A DNA stretch of 64,000 nucleotides from Clostridium neonatale (GTDB lineage Bacteria > Bacillota > Clostridia > Clostridiales > Clostridiaceae): the NCBI RefSeq assembly GCF_001458595.1, contig NZ_LN890328.1, positions 1 through 64,000 of the forward strand, read 5' to 3'. The notes under the pieces are model-generated. The model ran no database searches. It was given only the letters and a program-made list of their open reading frames with translations, and was not told the DNA's origin. Both the position numbers and the translations under genes were made by a program. Below, piece by piece: positions 8,028-17,032 of the stretch; the first letter of the stretch is position 1; every line of letters begins with the position of its first letter.

Positions 8028-8786
8028 ATGAAGATATTATATAATACAGCAACAGGAAATAGCTTATATGTAGCTAAAAAAATAAAATATGCATTTGAAA
8101 ATTGTGAACTTATATCTATTCCAAAAGCTTTAAGAGAAGAAAGTTTTGAAATTGAAGATAAAATTATAGGATTCATTTATCCAATACACTATGCTGGTGT
8201 GCCAATAGTAATGTATGATTTTCTTTCAAAAGTAAAAATAAATTCAGATGCATATGTTTTTGCTATTGGAGTTTCCGGAGGAGGTGGTGCTAATACAAGC
8301 TTTTATCAAATTAATAAATTATTAGGAAGGAATATAAATAATTATCTTACAGTTAAATATATCTCAAATTATACAAAAATGGGAACCAATCCTACAGAAA
8401 AACGTGCAAAGAATGCAATAGCAAATTATGATAGTAAGATAGAAGAATTTATACAGTCTATATCAAAAAGAGAAGAAAAAGAAGCAGCATTTAAGTATGG
8501 AATAGGTTGCTTTGAATATAAAATTTTTAAAGATGTATTAAAAAATAAAGATAAGAATTTTAATGTGAATGAAAATTGTATTGGATGTAATATGTGTGAA
8601 AAAATATGCCCTGTAAATAATATTACAATTGAAAGCAATAAGGCAAAATGGAATGGAAAATGTGTAGATTGTATGGCATGTATAAATATATGTCCTAAAA
8701 AAGCTATTAATATTGGAAAAAGTACAATTAAGAAAAATAGATATAGAAATCCATATATAGAAGCTAGTGAGCTCATAAGTGATTAA
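8028..8786 (+). CDS. EFR1-type flavodoxin-ferredoxin fusion protein
   Basis: This is a 252-residue soluble redox protein. Residues 1-150 form a flavodoxin-like FMN domain (YNTATGNSLYVAKKI phosphate loop). Residues about 180-230 form a ferredoxin domain with two [4Fe-4S] motifs, CIGCNMCEKICP and CVDCMACINICP. Such fusions move electrons between ferredoxin and unknown partners in anaerobes. AAGGAGG precedes the ATG. The SDR and ArsR genes upstream suggest a common redox job. Confidence 0.92.
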   Translation: MKILYNTATGNSLYVAKKIKYAFENCELISIPKALREESFEIEDKIIGFIYPIHYAGVPIVMYDFLSKVKINSDAYVFAIGVSGGGGANTSFYQINKLLGRNINNYLTVKYISNYTKMGTNPTEKRAKNAIANYDSKIEEFIQSISKREEKEAAFKYGIGCFEYKIFKDVLKNKDKNFNVNENCIGCNMCEKICPVNNITIESNKAKWNGKCVDCMACINICPKKAINIGKSTIKKNRYRNPYIEASELISD

Positions 8787-8966
8787 ATAAGTTACATTAT
8801 AAAAGAATATGTAAAAAATGTATAAAGGGCTATTGTAAAATGTTTATGTATAAATTTTTATAAATAAAAACCATGCATATATTGATAATTTGCTCTATTT
8901 ATGCATGATTTTTAGTTTATACAGGACTTTCATGCATTTGCAATGCCCACTATTTAAGTATATTGA

Positions 8967-9656
8967 CTAAATAGATTTAATATTTGTTATGCTACGATTT
9001 TCAAGTTCTAAAATCATATTTTTATCATAATAAGAAAATATAAAACAAAGAATTACTGGAACAAATAATAAAAATATGACAGAAACATTTTTAAATAAAT
9101 AGTATGTTAGAAATATTAATACGGCTTTTAATATTGTTGTTGGAAATTTTTTAATCATATAATAAAGAGAGGTTATAAGTAAATCTTTTATTTTAACTTC
9201 AAAGCGACAATTAATAGGAAAAACATATAAGCTTATTAAGCCTAAAAAGATTAGAAGTATTAAAAAAATTATATGTAGTCCACTATTAGGTTTTTGAAAA
9301 TAGAAGAACTGAAAGTCCATAAATAAAATTATAAATAGTGATAGTAGGATTGTCCAAAGCTTCAAATTATTTAAAAAATTATTTTTATAAACTTTAAAAT
9401 ACTGAGAAGAAAAAAACATGTCTTTTTCTCTAAGTGATTTATTTATAACAGAATAAAGAGCACCTATTGAAGGTCCAAGTGGTATTAATGCAACAAATAG
9501 AAGCAGAATTGAAAAAGTATTTGGATTAATTGCAGTTAATATAAAATATAATATAAGTAACAGATTGCATATTGCAAAATGAATACTAGTCTGAACAAAA
9601 CTAATTATATAATTTGAAATTGTGTAAATTGGTTTATCGTAGAATTCTTTTTTCAT
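8967..9656 (-). CDS. YesL-like DUF624 membrane protein
   Basis: This is a 229-residue protein with five or six membrane segments, matching the DUF624/YesL family in length and hydropathy. Its role is unknown, but family members sit beside YesMN two-component systems and LplBC-type sugar importers, as here. AAGGAG precedes the ATG. It is the last gene of the yesN-yesM-yesL operon, 17 bases after yesM. A weak hairpin (ATGCATA/TATGCAT, about 8868-8910) lies past its end. Confidence 0.85.
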   Translation of the reverse strand: MKKEFYDKPIYTISNYIISFVQTSIHFAICNLLLILYFILTAINPNTFSILLLFVALIPLGPSIGALYSVINKSLREKDMFFSSQYFKVYKNNFLNNLKLWTILLSLFIILFMDFQFFYFQKPNSGLHIIFLILLIFLGLISLYVFPINCRFEVKIKDLLITSLYYMIKKFPTTILKAVLIFLTYYLFKNVSVIFLLFVPVILCFIFSYYDKNMILELENRSITNIKSI

Positions 9657-9673
9657 AATAAGACTCCTTAGTT

Positions 9674-11464
9674 TTATAAAATTTCATCATTTTCAGTTTT
9701 ATTTATCAATGGAAGCTTTATTGTTACAGTAGTACCATAACCATAAGTGCTGTTAAAAGAAAGACCATAGGATTCCCCGTATAAAAGAGTTAAACGCTGA
9801 TTTATATTTTTTAATCCATAACCACTACCATTAGTTTCTATTTCTTCAGATGATAAAAGCAATGGTAATTTTTCTTTCTCAATACCAATTCCATCATCAT
9901 AAACATTTAAGTAGATTTCATCATTGAGTATGTCGCCAGATATGGTTATTTTACCATTAACATTTCCCTTAGCTAAAATACCATGACTTATTGAATTTTC
10001 CACTATAGGTTGAAGTGTTATTTTAGGAATTAAGTAGTTATTTATTTCTTCACTAATATTAATTTCTAAAGAAATTCTATTTCTATATCTCATGTTTTGA
10101 ATTTTTACATATAGTGATACATGATCTAATTCATCGCCAATATAAGTAAGATCATTTCCTTTATTTAAAGATAGTTTGTAGAATTTTGCTAAACTTTTTA
10201 CAGCAGTGCTGATTTCAGAATTCATATTTTTATATGACATCCAGTTTATCATATCTAATGTATTATATAAAAAATGAGGATTTATTTGTGATTGAAGAGC
10301 TTTAAGCTCGGCATTTTTTACTGCTTTACCATATTTATATTGATCTGAAACCAATTTAGACATTTTAGAAATCATATAATTATAGTTATTAATTAACTCA
10401 CCTAATTCATCATCCTTATTATCTTCATCACTTTTTATAAAATTATCTAAATTATCTGCATGAACATCTCTCATTCCATTTATAACTTTTGATAAACGCT
10501 TAGTTATTGAACCAAAAAATTTATATCCAACAAAGAGTGCAGTACCTCCAAATATCAATACAATAAAAATAAGATAGATCCTCTGATTAGTAATTTTAGA
10601 GTTTATTGTGCTATATGGAACAATATTTATAATGCGCCAATCCGTTTTATCTATATAAGTACTTTGAATATAGATATCATTAAATTTTAAATTCAGCTTT
10701 TTTAAGGATGTATTATCACTAGGATATGTTGAATTTATAATATTTTTATATTTTAAACATAAATCCATATTAGATGTAGCAATAACATCATTAAATGAAT
10801 TAACTATACAACTAAAACTTTGAGGGTTAGAATTAATTTTATTCAGAATATCTTCTAAATCACTTTTATTAAATTTTATAAACAAATATCCTATTATATC
10901 AGTATAGTCTCCAGGATTTATAATTGATTTACCTAGTGCAACAAAATTAGTATCATTACTAGAAATGTAACTATAAGGCGTCCAAAAATAGCGCATGTTA
11001 CGATCTTTAATAGTAGCAAGCCATTTTGAATTATCAAGGGCGCTTATAGGATAAATATTTTTTTTATCATTAGAATAAATAAAATCATCATTTAAATATA
11101 TTTCAATATCAGAAATATCTATATTATGTTGATAAGAATAAGCATATGTTCTTAAAATCTCCATGTCCTGAATTTGATTAGGCAACGGATAATTGTCTGG
11201 ATCTTTTAAAAGTATTGAAGTTAAATTGTTATCTATTACTAATGAATTTGAGGTATTATATAATCTGCCAATTTTATAAGAAATAAAAGAAGTAGATTGA
11301 TTAAAAGCTTGTTCAGTAGATGCAAGTATATTTTCTCGTATCATTGAAGACATTTTTGTATAAGTATATCCAAAAAGAATTATAAGCGGTATCAGTATTA
11401 AAATTGAAAATATCAAAAAGAATTGAGTTACTAATTTTAACTTTAATTTTAATTTCAATTTCAT
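9674..11464 (-). CDS. YesM-type sensor histidine kinase
   Basis: This is a membrane sensor kinase of 596 residues. TM1 is at 11-33, an extracellular Cache-like sensor at 34-293, TM2 at 296-316, HAMP at about 317-372, and a His_kinase domain has phosphoacceptor His397 in QINPHFLYNTLD. The ATPase domain shows PIVENSISHG, DDGIG and GYGLKNI. The start codon overlaps the response regulator stop by four bases (ATGA), so translation is coupled. The N-terminus is an unusual run of alternating Lys-Leu. It probably senses an external galactoside or its bound form. Confidence 0.95.
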   Translation of the reverse strand: MKLKLKLKLKLVTQFFLIFSILILIPLIILFGYTYTKMSSMIRENILASTEQAFNQSTSFISYKIGRLYNTSNSLVIDNNLTSILLKDPDNYPLPNQIQDMEILRTYAYSYQHNIDISDIEIYLNDDFIYSNDKKNIYPISALDNSKWLATIKDRNMRYFWTPYSYISSNDTNFVALGKSIINPGDYTDIIGYLFIKFNKSDLEDILNKINSNPQSFSCIVNSFNDVIATSNMDLCLKYKNIINSTYPSDNTSLKKLNLKFNDIYIQSTYIDKTDWRIINIVPYSTINSKITNQRIYLIFIVLIFGGTALFVGYKFFGSITKRLSKVINGMRDVHADNLDNFIKSDEDNKDDELGELINNYNYMISKMSKLVSDQYKYGKAVKNAELKALQSQINPHFLYNTLDMINWMSYKNMNSEISTAVKSLAKFYKLSLNKGNDLTYIGDELDHVSLYVKIQNMRYRNRISLEINISEEINNYLIPKITLQPIVENSISHGILAKGNVNGKITISGDILNDEIYLNVYDDGIGIEKEKLPLLLSSEEIETNGSGYGLKNINQRLTLLYGESYGLSFNSTYGYGTTVTIKLPLINKTENDEIL

Positions 11465-12999
11465 CTTGTAAAAAGCCTCCTATATTCAGAAGGTGTATAG
11501 TTAGTTGCTTTTCTAAAGATTTTAGAAAAATAATTTGGATCATTATAACCAACTTTTTCAGCAACATCACTCATTTTTATATTAGTATCCTTAAGAAAGC
11601 TTTTTGCTTTTTCAGTTCTATATTCTGTTATATATTTATTAACTGTTTTTGATGTATGCTCTTTAAAGATAACACATATATATGTTGGTGTTAAAAAAGT
11701 ATTTTTGCTTATTTCTTCAAGGCATAAGCTTGGACTAGAATAGTTTTGGTGTATATAATCTAAAACAGCAACAACAGGAGCACTTTTTTTAGAAGTATCT
11801 TCTAATGCTGCAAATATTTCTTCTATAAAATCTATAAATAGTTTTTCTAAAACAAATATATTAGGGCACTCTAAAATTAATTCAAATATATCTCCATGAT
11901 TTGTATGCTTGGTAAACGATATATTTCGCGTGTTTGCAAAATTAGATACAAGCAGAATTAATTTATAATAAGTATCTTTAACTGATGATATAGGAGTAGA
12001 TCTATATTTGTTAAATTCTAATGTTAATTGCTTTATAAATAAAATTAGATTATATTTGTCTTCTTTTAAAAGATATCCATTAAACTTAGAAGAAAAATCT
12101 GAACCTATAGAATAATCATCAGTATTATTTGATGATGGAAATATGACAGAATTGTAATTATAAAAGAATGTATAGTTCGTAACTTCATTAGCACTCATAA
12201 ATGAATCATAAATTTCATTTATAGAATGTACTATTTTTCCAACACAAATAAAATAATCAGTATAATTTGATAAATGCTCACCAAAAGAATCAAATAAAGA
12301 AGTAAATACGCTATTAGAAAAATTAGAGGTAGCATTATTTTTGGAAAAAAATAATTGTATTATAATAAGATTATCCCCTTTTTTAGATATAAAACAATTA
12401 AAGTTATATAGTCTACATACATTTCTTAATTCAGAAAGTATTTTATTATCTGTAATTGAAATATTAATGGGTATTAATATAGTTAAAAATGATGACTCAT
12501 ATATTAAGTTACTCATTGTTTTTGAAACACAAGAACTAAGGATATCTTCAATTCTTGAAATATCCCAAGGTTTTGTCATTTCTAAGGCTAGAGTATCTTC
12601 TATATTATAATTTATTGTTTTGGATTTTGAATTTTCTAAGATAGCATTCTTAATAGCAATTTCTAGTTCTTCAAGTTCAATAGGCTTTTCTACATAGGTT
12701 ATTGCTTTTAATTGTATAGCAGATTTCAAATATTCTTTATCAGAATATCCGCTCATAAATATTATTGAACAGTCTGGATAAAGTTTTCTTATTTCAAAGG
12801 CTAAATCTATACCATTCATTCTGGGCATTTTTACATCTGTTAAAAGTATGTCAGGTTTAAAATCTTTAACTATTTCTAAAGCATTTACTCCATCAAAGGC
12901 TTGTTTTGTGTTTGTTATGCCTAAAGTTTTTAATGGTAATATATCAACTAACCCCTCAAGTGTAAAGATTTCATCATCTACAATTAATAAATTTATCAT
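11461..12999 (-). CDS. YesN-type response regulator, REC plus AraC HTH
   Basis: This is a 512-residue transcription regulator. The N-terminal receiver has the phosphoacceptor Asp55 in LLTDVKMPR, acidic VDDE at 7-10 and a lysine in YVEKPIE. The C-terminal AraC/XylS domain (about 410-510) carries both HTH motifs, ending in DPNYFSKIFRKATNYTPSEYRR. The start is the ATG at 12999 because GGGGGA lies eight bases upstream; an in-frame ATG 13 codons earlier lacks a site. It should activate the divergent importer operon. Confidence 0.95.
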   Translation of the reverse strand: MINLLIVDDEIFTLEGLVDILPLKTLGITNTKQAFDGVNALEIVKDFKPDILLTDVKMPRMNGIDLAFEIRKLYPDCSIIFMSGYSDKEYLKSAIQLKAITYVEKPIELEELEIAIKNAILENSKSKTINYNIEDTLALEMTKPWDISRIEDILSSCVSKTMSNLIYESSFLTILIPINISITDNKILSELRNVCRLYNFNCFISKKGDNLIIIQLFFSKNNATSNFSNSVFTSLFDSFGEHLSNYTDYFICVGKIVHSINEIYDSFMSANEVTNYTFFYNYNSVIFPSSNNTDDYSIGSDFSSKFNGYLLKEDKYNLILFIKQLTLEFNKYRSTPISSVKDTYYKLILLVSNFANTRNISFTKHTNHGDIFELILECPNIFVLEKLFIDFIEEIFAALEDTSKKSAPVVAVLDYIHQNYSSPSLCLEEISKNTFLTPTYICVIFKEHTSKTVNKYITEYRTEKAKSFLKDTNIKMSDVAEKVGYNDPNYFSKIFRKATNYTPSEYRRLFTR

Positions 13000-13210
13000 C
13001 GGTTTATCCCCCAATCTCAATGATTTTAATGTGTTCATGAAATACGTATTAGAAAATTATCAAGAAAGGAATGTTTTTAAGATAACATTTACATTTATCA
13101 TAATCAGTATACAATAAAAATTTTAAATTTCAAATAAAAATTAAATATATTACCTAAAGTAAAATATTTTACTAAAAAAATATCTTCTTAGGATGATATC
13201 CTTAATATAG

Positions 13211-13223
13211 TGAAAACGTATAA
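13211..13223 (+). promoter_or_regulatory. Repeated TGAAAACGTATAA motif, site 1
   Basis: The motif lies 20 bases before the first permease gene and recurs exactly before the binding-protein gene. It resembles the left half of a CcpA cre site (TGAAAACG). It may instead be a YesN operator. Confidence 0.45.
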
Positions 13224-13242
13224 AAGAAAAGGGGGATAACTT

Positions 13243-14223
13243 ATGGAACATAAATTAGATATGTCAATTGATGATGTATGTGTTACACCAGAGACTGATA
13301 AAAGCAAATTAACTAGTTTTTTATTGACTTTAAAGAAAAATAGAATCTTATTATTAATGTTGTTACCTGCGATACTTTATTTCTTTATTTTCAATTATAT
13401 ACCAATGGGAGGAACTATTCTGGCATTTAAAAATTATAATTTCAGAGATGGAATATTAGGTAGCCCGTGGGTAGGATTTGACAACTTTAAGTATTTTTTT
13501 ATTTCTGGGCAAGCTTGGATTGTTACAAGAAATACTATACTTTATAATTTAGGTTTTATAACAGTAAATACAATACTACAAATGGGACTAGCGATATTGA
13601 TTGCTGAAATTGGTGGAAAGTATTTCAAAAAGCTTACACAAACAGCAATGTTTTTACCATATTTTATATCATGGGTAGTAGTTGGAATTATAGCATATAA
13701 TATGCTGAATTTAGAAAATGGAACTATAAATTCATTAATAGTTAAATTAGGTGGAGAAAAGTTTAATTTCTATACTAGCACAGCTGTATGGCCATTTATA
13801 TTGATATTTGTATCAGCATGGAAAAATGTTGGATATGGTACTGTTTTATATTTAGCTGCAATAATGGGAATTGATACAGAAACATATGAAGCAGCAAAGA
13901 TAGATGGAGCCAATATATTTCAAAGAATTTTTAAGGTTACAATTCCAAGTTTAGTACCAACAATGATAATACTTACATTACTTGCAATAGGAAATATTTT
14001 TAGAGGCGATTTTCAAATGTTTTATCAAATCATAGGAAATAATGGACCTTTATTTAATGCAACTGATGTTATAGATACATTTACATTTAGGTCACTTATA
14101 CAATCTGGAGAAGTTGGGATGTCAGCAGCATCTTGTTTATATCAGTCAGTCTTCTGCTTTGTGACTATAATGATAACTAACTATTTAGTTAAACGCTATG
14201 ATAATGACTATTCATTATTTTAA
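13243..14223 (+). CDS. LplB-type carbohydrate ABC permease
   Basis: This is a 326-residue inner-membrane permease with six transmembrane segments. The conserved MalF-type EAA loop reads ETYEAAKIDGANIFQRIF. Its best-known relatives are LplB/YtcP partners of YesMN systems. The N-terminal 35 residues are cytoplasmic. AAGGGGG precedes the ATG. It forms an operon with the second permease 16 bases downstream and the binding protein. No ATPase gene is in the cluster, so it likely shares an MsmX-type ATPase. Confidence 0.93.
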   Translation: MEHKLDMSIDDVCVTPETDKSKLTSFLLTLKKNRILLLMLLPAILYFFIFNYIPMGGTILAFKNYNFRDGILGSPWVGFDNFKYFFISGQAWIVTRNTILYNLGFITVNTILQMGLAILIAEIGGKYFKKLTQTAMFLPYFISWVVVGIIAYNMLNLENGTINSLIVKLGGEKFNFYTSTAVWPFILIFVSAWKNVGYGTVLYLAAIMGIDTETYEAAKIDGANIFQRIFKVTIPSLVPTMIILTLLAIGNIFRGDFQMFYQIIGNNGPLFNATDVIDTFTFRSLIQSGEVGMSAASCLYQSVFCFVTIMITNYLVKRYDNDYSLF

Positions 14224-14239
14224 TTAGGAGGGCAGATAT

Positions 14240-15130
14240 ATGAAGAAAGGTAATGATGTCAAGATATTTAATACTATCAGCTATACAATAATAGCATTGA
14301 TTGCATTAATCTGTTTAATACCATTTTTATTAGTTTTAATGGGGTCTTTAACAGATGAACAGGAAATTATAAAAAATGGATTCACATTATTTCCTAAAAG
14401 CTTTTCATTAGAGGCATATAAAACAGCGCTAAAAGATCCAATGGCAATCATAAGAGCTTATGGTGTAACAATTAGTTTAACAGTACTTGGTACTGGAGTA
14501 GGATTGTTTGTAGTAGCAATGACTGGATATGTACTTCAAAGAAAAGACTTTAAATGGAGGAATAAATTTTCATTCTATTTCTATTTTACAACTTTATTTA
14601 GTGGTGGGCTTGTACCGTGGTATATATTGATGGTAAGATATTTAGGATTAAAAGACAGTTATTTAGCAATGCTTCTGCCACCACTTTTAAGTGTATTTAA
14701 TATTATACTTATGAAAAGTTATTTGAACAGTATTCCACAAGCGTTGATAGAAGCAGCAAAAATTGATGGTGCTGGTGATTTTGAAATATTTATAAAAGTA
14801 ATATTGCCATTAGCAAAACCAGCACTTGCAACAGTTGGATTATTTATAGCTATTGGTTATTGGAATGACTGGTATAATTGCATGCTTTTTATAAATAATG
14901 AGAATTTATATTCACTTCAATATTACTTATATAAAATAGTGAATAATGTAGAAGCATATAAAACGATACTATCTCAAACAGGCGGAAGTATTGGAGCAGC
15001 AATTGATATGCCAAGTGAATCTTTAAAAATGGCACTTACAATTATAGTTACAGGACCTATTATATTATTATATCCATTTATACAAAAATATTTTGTCCAA
15101 GGAGTAACAATAGGCGCTGTAAAAGAGTAA
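14240..15130 (+). CDS. LplC/YtcP-type carbohydrate ABC permease
   Basis: This is a 296-residue partner permease with six transmembrane segments and the MalG-type EAA loop ALIEAAKIDGAGDFEIF. The end IQKYFVQGVTIGAVKE is typical of the family. AGGAGGG precedes the ATG. It would form the heterodimeric channel with the gene before it. Confidence 0.94.
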   Translation: MKKGNDVKIFNTISYTIIALIALICLIPFLLVLMGSLTDEQEIIKNGFTLFPKSFSLEAYKTALKDPMAIIRAYGVTISLTVLGTGVGLFVVAMTGYVLQRKDFKWRNKFSFYFYFTTLFSGGLVPWYILMVRYLGLKDSYLAMLLPPLLSVFNIILMKSYLNSIPQALIEAAKIDGAGDFEIFIKVILPLAKPALATVGLFIAIGYWNDWYNCMLFINNENLYSLQYYLYKIVNNVEAYKTILSQTGGSIGAAIDMPSESLKMALTIIVTGPIILLYPFIQKYFVQGVTIGAVKE

Positions 15131-15324
15131 TAATAAATAGATTATGTAGTGACAGATTATTTTAAAGATAACTGTCACTATTACAGTAAGAATAAAATAA
15201 AAGTAAGAAAATTTCCTTATTGGTATTTATATGAATATAAATAATTAGAGAATAATATTCTACTAAATTTAAAGGATTTTACTCATTATTTTAAAAGTAA
15301 GAATGATATTATAAATATGTTCAA

Positions 15325-15337
15325 TGAAAACGTATAA
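15325..15337 (+). promoter_or_regulatory. Repeated TGAAAACGTATAA motif, site 2
   Basis: An exact copy of the motif at 13211, here 28 bases before the binding-protein start. Its repetition in one operon suggests a cis-acting site rather than chance. Confidence 0.45.
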
Positions 15338-15365
15338 CGGATTAGTAAAATTAGGGGGAGTAGAA

Positions 15366-16910
15366 ATGATAAGAAAAATTCTTAAAAGAATGGTCTCTAT
15401 TGGATTAACTACAGTAATTGCAAGCTCATTAATGCTTGGCTGTGGTAGTAAAGCTAGTACAGGAAGTGCTGATTCAGCAGATCCTAGCAAATTAGAAGAA
15501 GTTAAACTAAAAATGTATCTTATAGGAGATAAACCAAAAGATTTTGATGAAGTATATGGTAAAGTTAATGAAATAATGAAAGAAAAAATAAATGCAACAT
15601 TAGATGTTAGCTTTTTACCTTGGTCAGATATGACTACTAAATATCAATTGTTATTTCAATCAGGCGAAAATTTTGACATAATATTCACAGCATCAAGTTG
15701 GGGATACTATAGTCAGGTTGCTACTAAAAATGGATTTTATGAAATAACAGAAGATATGCTTAAAGAGTATGCACCAAATATATATGCAAATGAACCAAAA
15801 GAAGCATGGCAACAAGCTAAAGTTAATGGGAAAATCTATATGATTCCTAGTGACCAAATAGAATATGGTACAAGAGTATTTGGTGTAAGAGGGGATTTAA
15901 TGAAGAAGTATGGTATAGAAAAGGTTGAAAATTATGAAGAGCTAGAAACTTATATGGATGCAGTTGCCTCTGATAAAGAAAGTGGAATTAAAGTAATTGC
16001 AAATGGTGGAGGTCAAAATCTTCAATATCCATATATGATGGAGAAATATGGATTCGGTGGAATAGCAGGTGCTCCACTACCAAGCATAGGTTTTGATGTT
16101 AATGATCAGAGTGGAAAAATATTTAGCTATTTTGATACTCCAGAGTATTTAGAATATGCTAAAAAAATGAAGGAATTTGCGGATAAAGGTTATTGGTCAA
16201 GCGATTCAATTTCAAGTAAAGCAACGCGAGATGAAGATTTTATGGCAGGAAAAACTGCAACAATGGTATGGAATATTGGCTCTGTTGCAGATAGAGTACA
16301 AAGAATGAATAAGACAAATCCAGAGTGGAATGCACAAGTAGCGGATCAAACAACAGGAATTAATAGAATGATTAATACATTTACTAATAATGGTATTGCA
16401 ATTAATTCAATTTCAAAGAACCCAGAAAGAGCTTTAATGGCAATAGATTTATTAAGATACGATAAAGATATTTATGATTTGACTTGGTTTGGTACTGAAG
16501 GAAAGCACTGGGAGGCAGATGGAGATGATAAATATACTAGTTTAGATGCTAGTGAAGGATTTCCAACAGCTAATGTTTGTCCATGGGGATGGTACAGCCA
16601 AAAATGCGCTCGTACTCCAAAAGATGAGCCTGCTATAGTTCAAGAAGTAAAAGACAAGTGGGCAAAAGAATATACAGTAACAAACCCACTTGCAGCATTC
16701 TCTTTCGATGACAGCAATGTGAAAAATGAAATGGCAGCTGTAGGTAATGTTATTACTCAATATGGAGTTCCTATTGATTTAGGTATGTGTGATGATGTAG
16801 ACGCAGCAGTAAAAGAATATAAAGAAAAATTAAATCAGGCTGGATTTGATAAAATATATGCAGAATGTGAGAAACAAGTAAAAGAATATATGTCACAATA
16901 TAAAGGATAA
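15366..16910 (+). CDS. Extracellular sugar-binding lipoprotein
   Basis: This is a 514-residue substrate-binding protein of the LplA type. A lipoprotein signal ends in LMLGCGSK, the Cys being lipidated, and a Ser/Ala-rich linker follows. The mature part belongs to the type-1 extracellular solute-binding family used with LplB/LplC permeases. The start is the ATG at 15366, with GGGGGA upstream; an earlier in-frame ATG has no site. It probably captures a galacto-oligosaccharide, inferred from the GH42 gene next door. The 190-base gap before it may hold its own promoter. Confidence 0.93.
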   Translation: MIRKILKRMVSIGLTTVIASSLMLGCGSKASTGSADSADPSKLEEVKLKMYLIGDKPKDFDEVYGKVNEIMKEKINATLDVSFLPWSDMTTKYQLLFQSGENFDIIFTASSWGYYSQVATKNGFYEITEDMLKEYAPNIYANEPKEAWQQAKVNGKIYMIPSDQIEYGTRVFGVRGDLMKKYGIEKVENYEELETYMDAVASDKESGIKVIANGGGQNLQYPYMMEKYGFGGIAGAPLPSIGFDVNDQSGKIFSYFDTPEYLEYAKKMKEFADKGYWSSDSISSKATRDEDFMAGKTATMVWNIGSVADRVQRMNKTNPEWNAQVADQTTGINRMINTFTNNGIAINSISKNPERALMAIDLLRYDKDIYDLTWFGTEGKHWEADGDDKYTSLDASEGFPTANVCPWGWYSQKCARTPKDEPAIVQEVKDKWAKEYTVTNPLAAFSFDDSNVKNEMAAVGNVITQYGVPIDLGMCDDVDAAVKEYKEKLNQAGFDKIYAECEKQVKEYMSQYKG

Positions 16911-17032
16911 TTGGTTGTTAATATACAATAAAATTGAGAGCAGCTGCACTAATTATGCTTATTGTTAAGTATCAGTGAGTGGTTCAAAAATGGTGTATCT
17001 GTTCTTCATTAAAGAAAAGAGTGAGGAAGAAT

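Noticed and set aside
11404-11652. Plus-strand open frames within yesM and yesN
   Set aside because: They are antisense to well-supported genes and lack ribosome sites.
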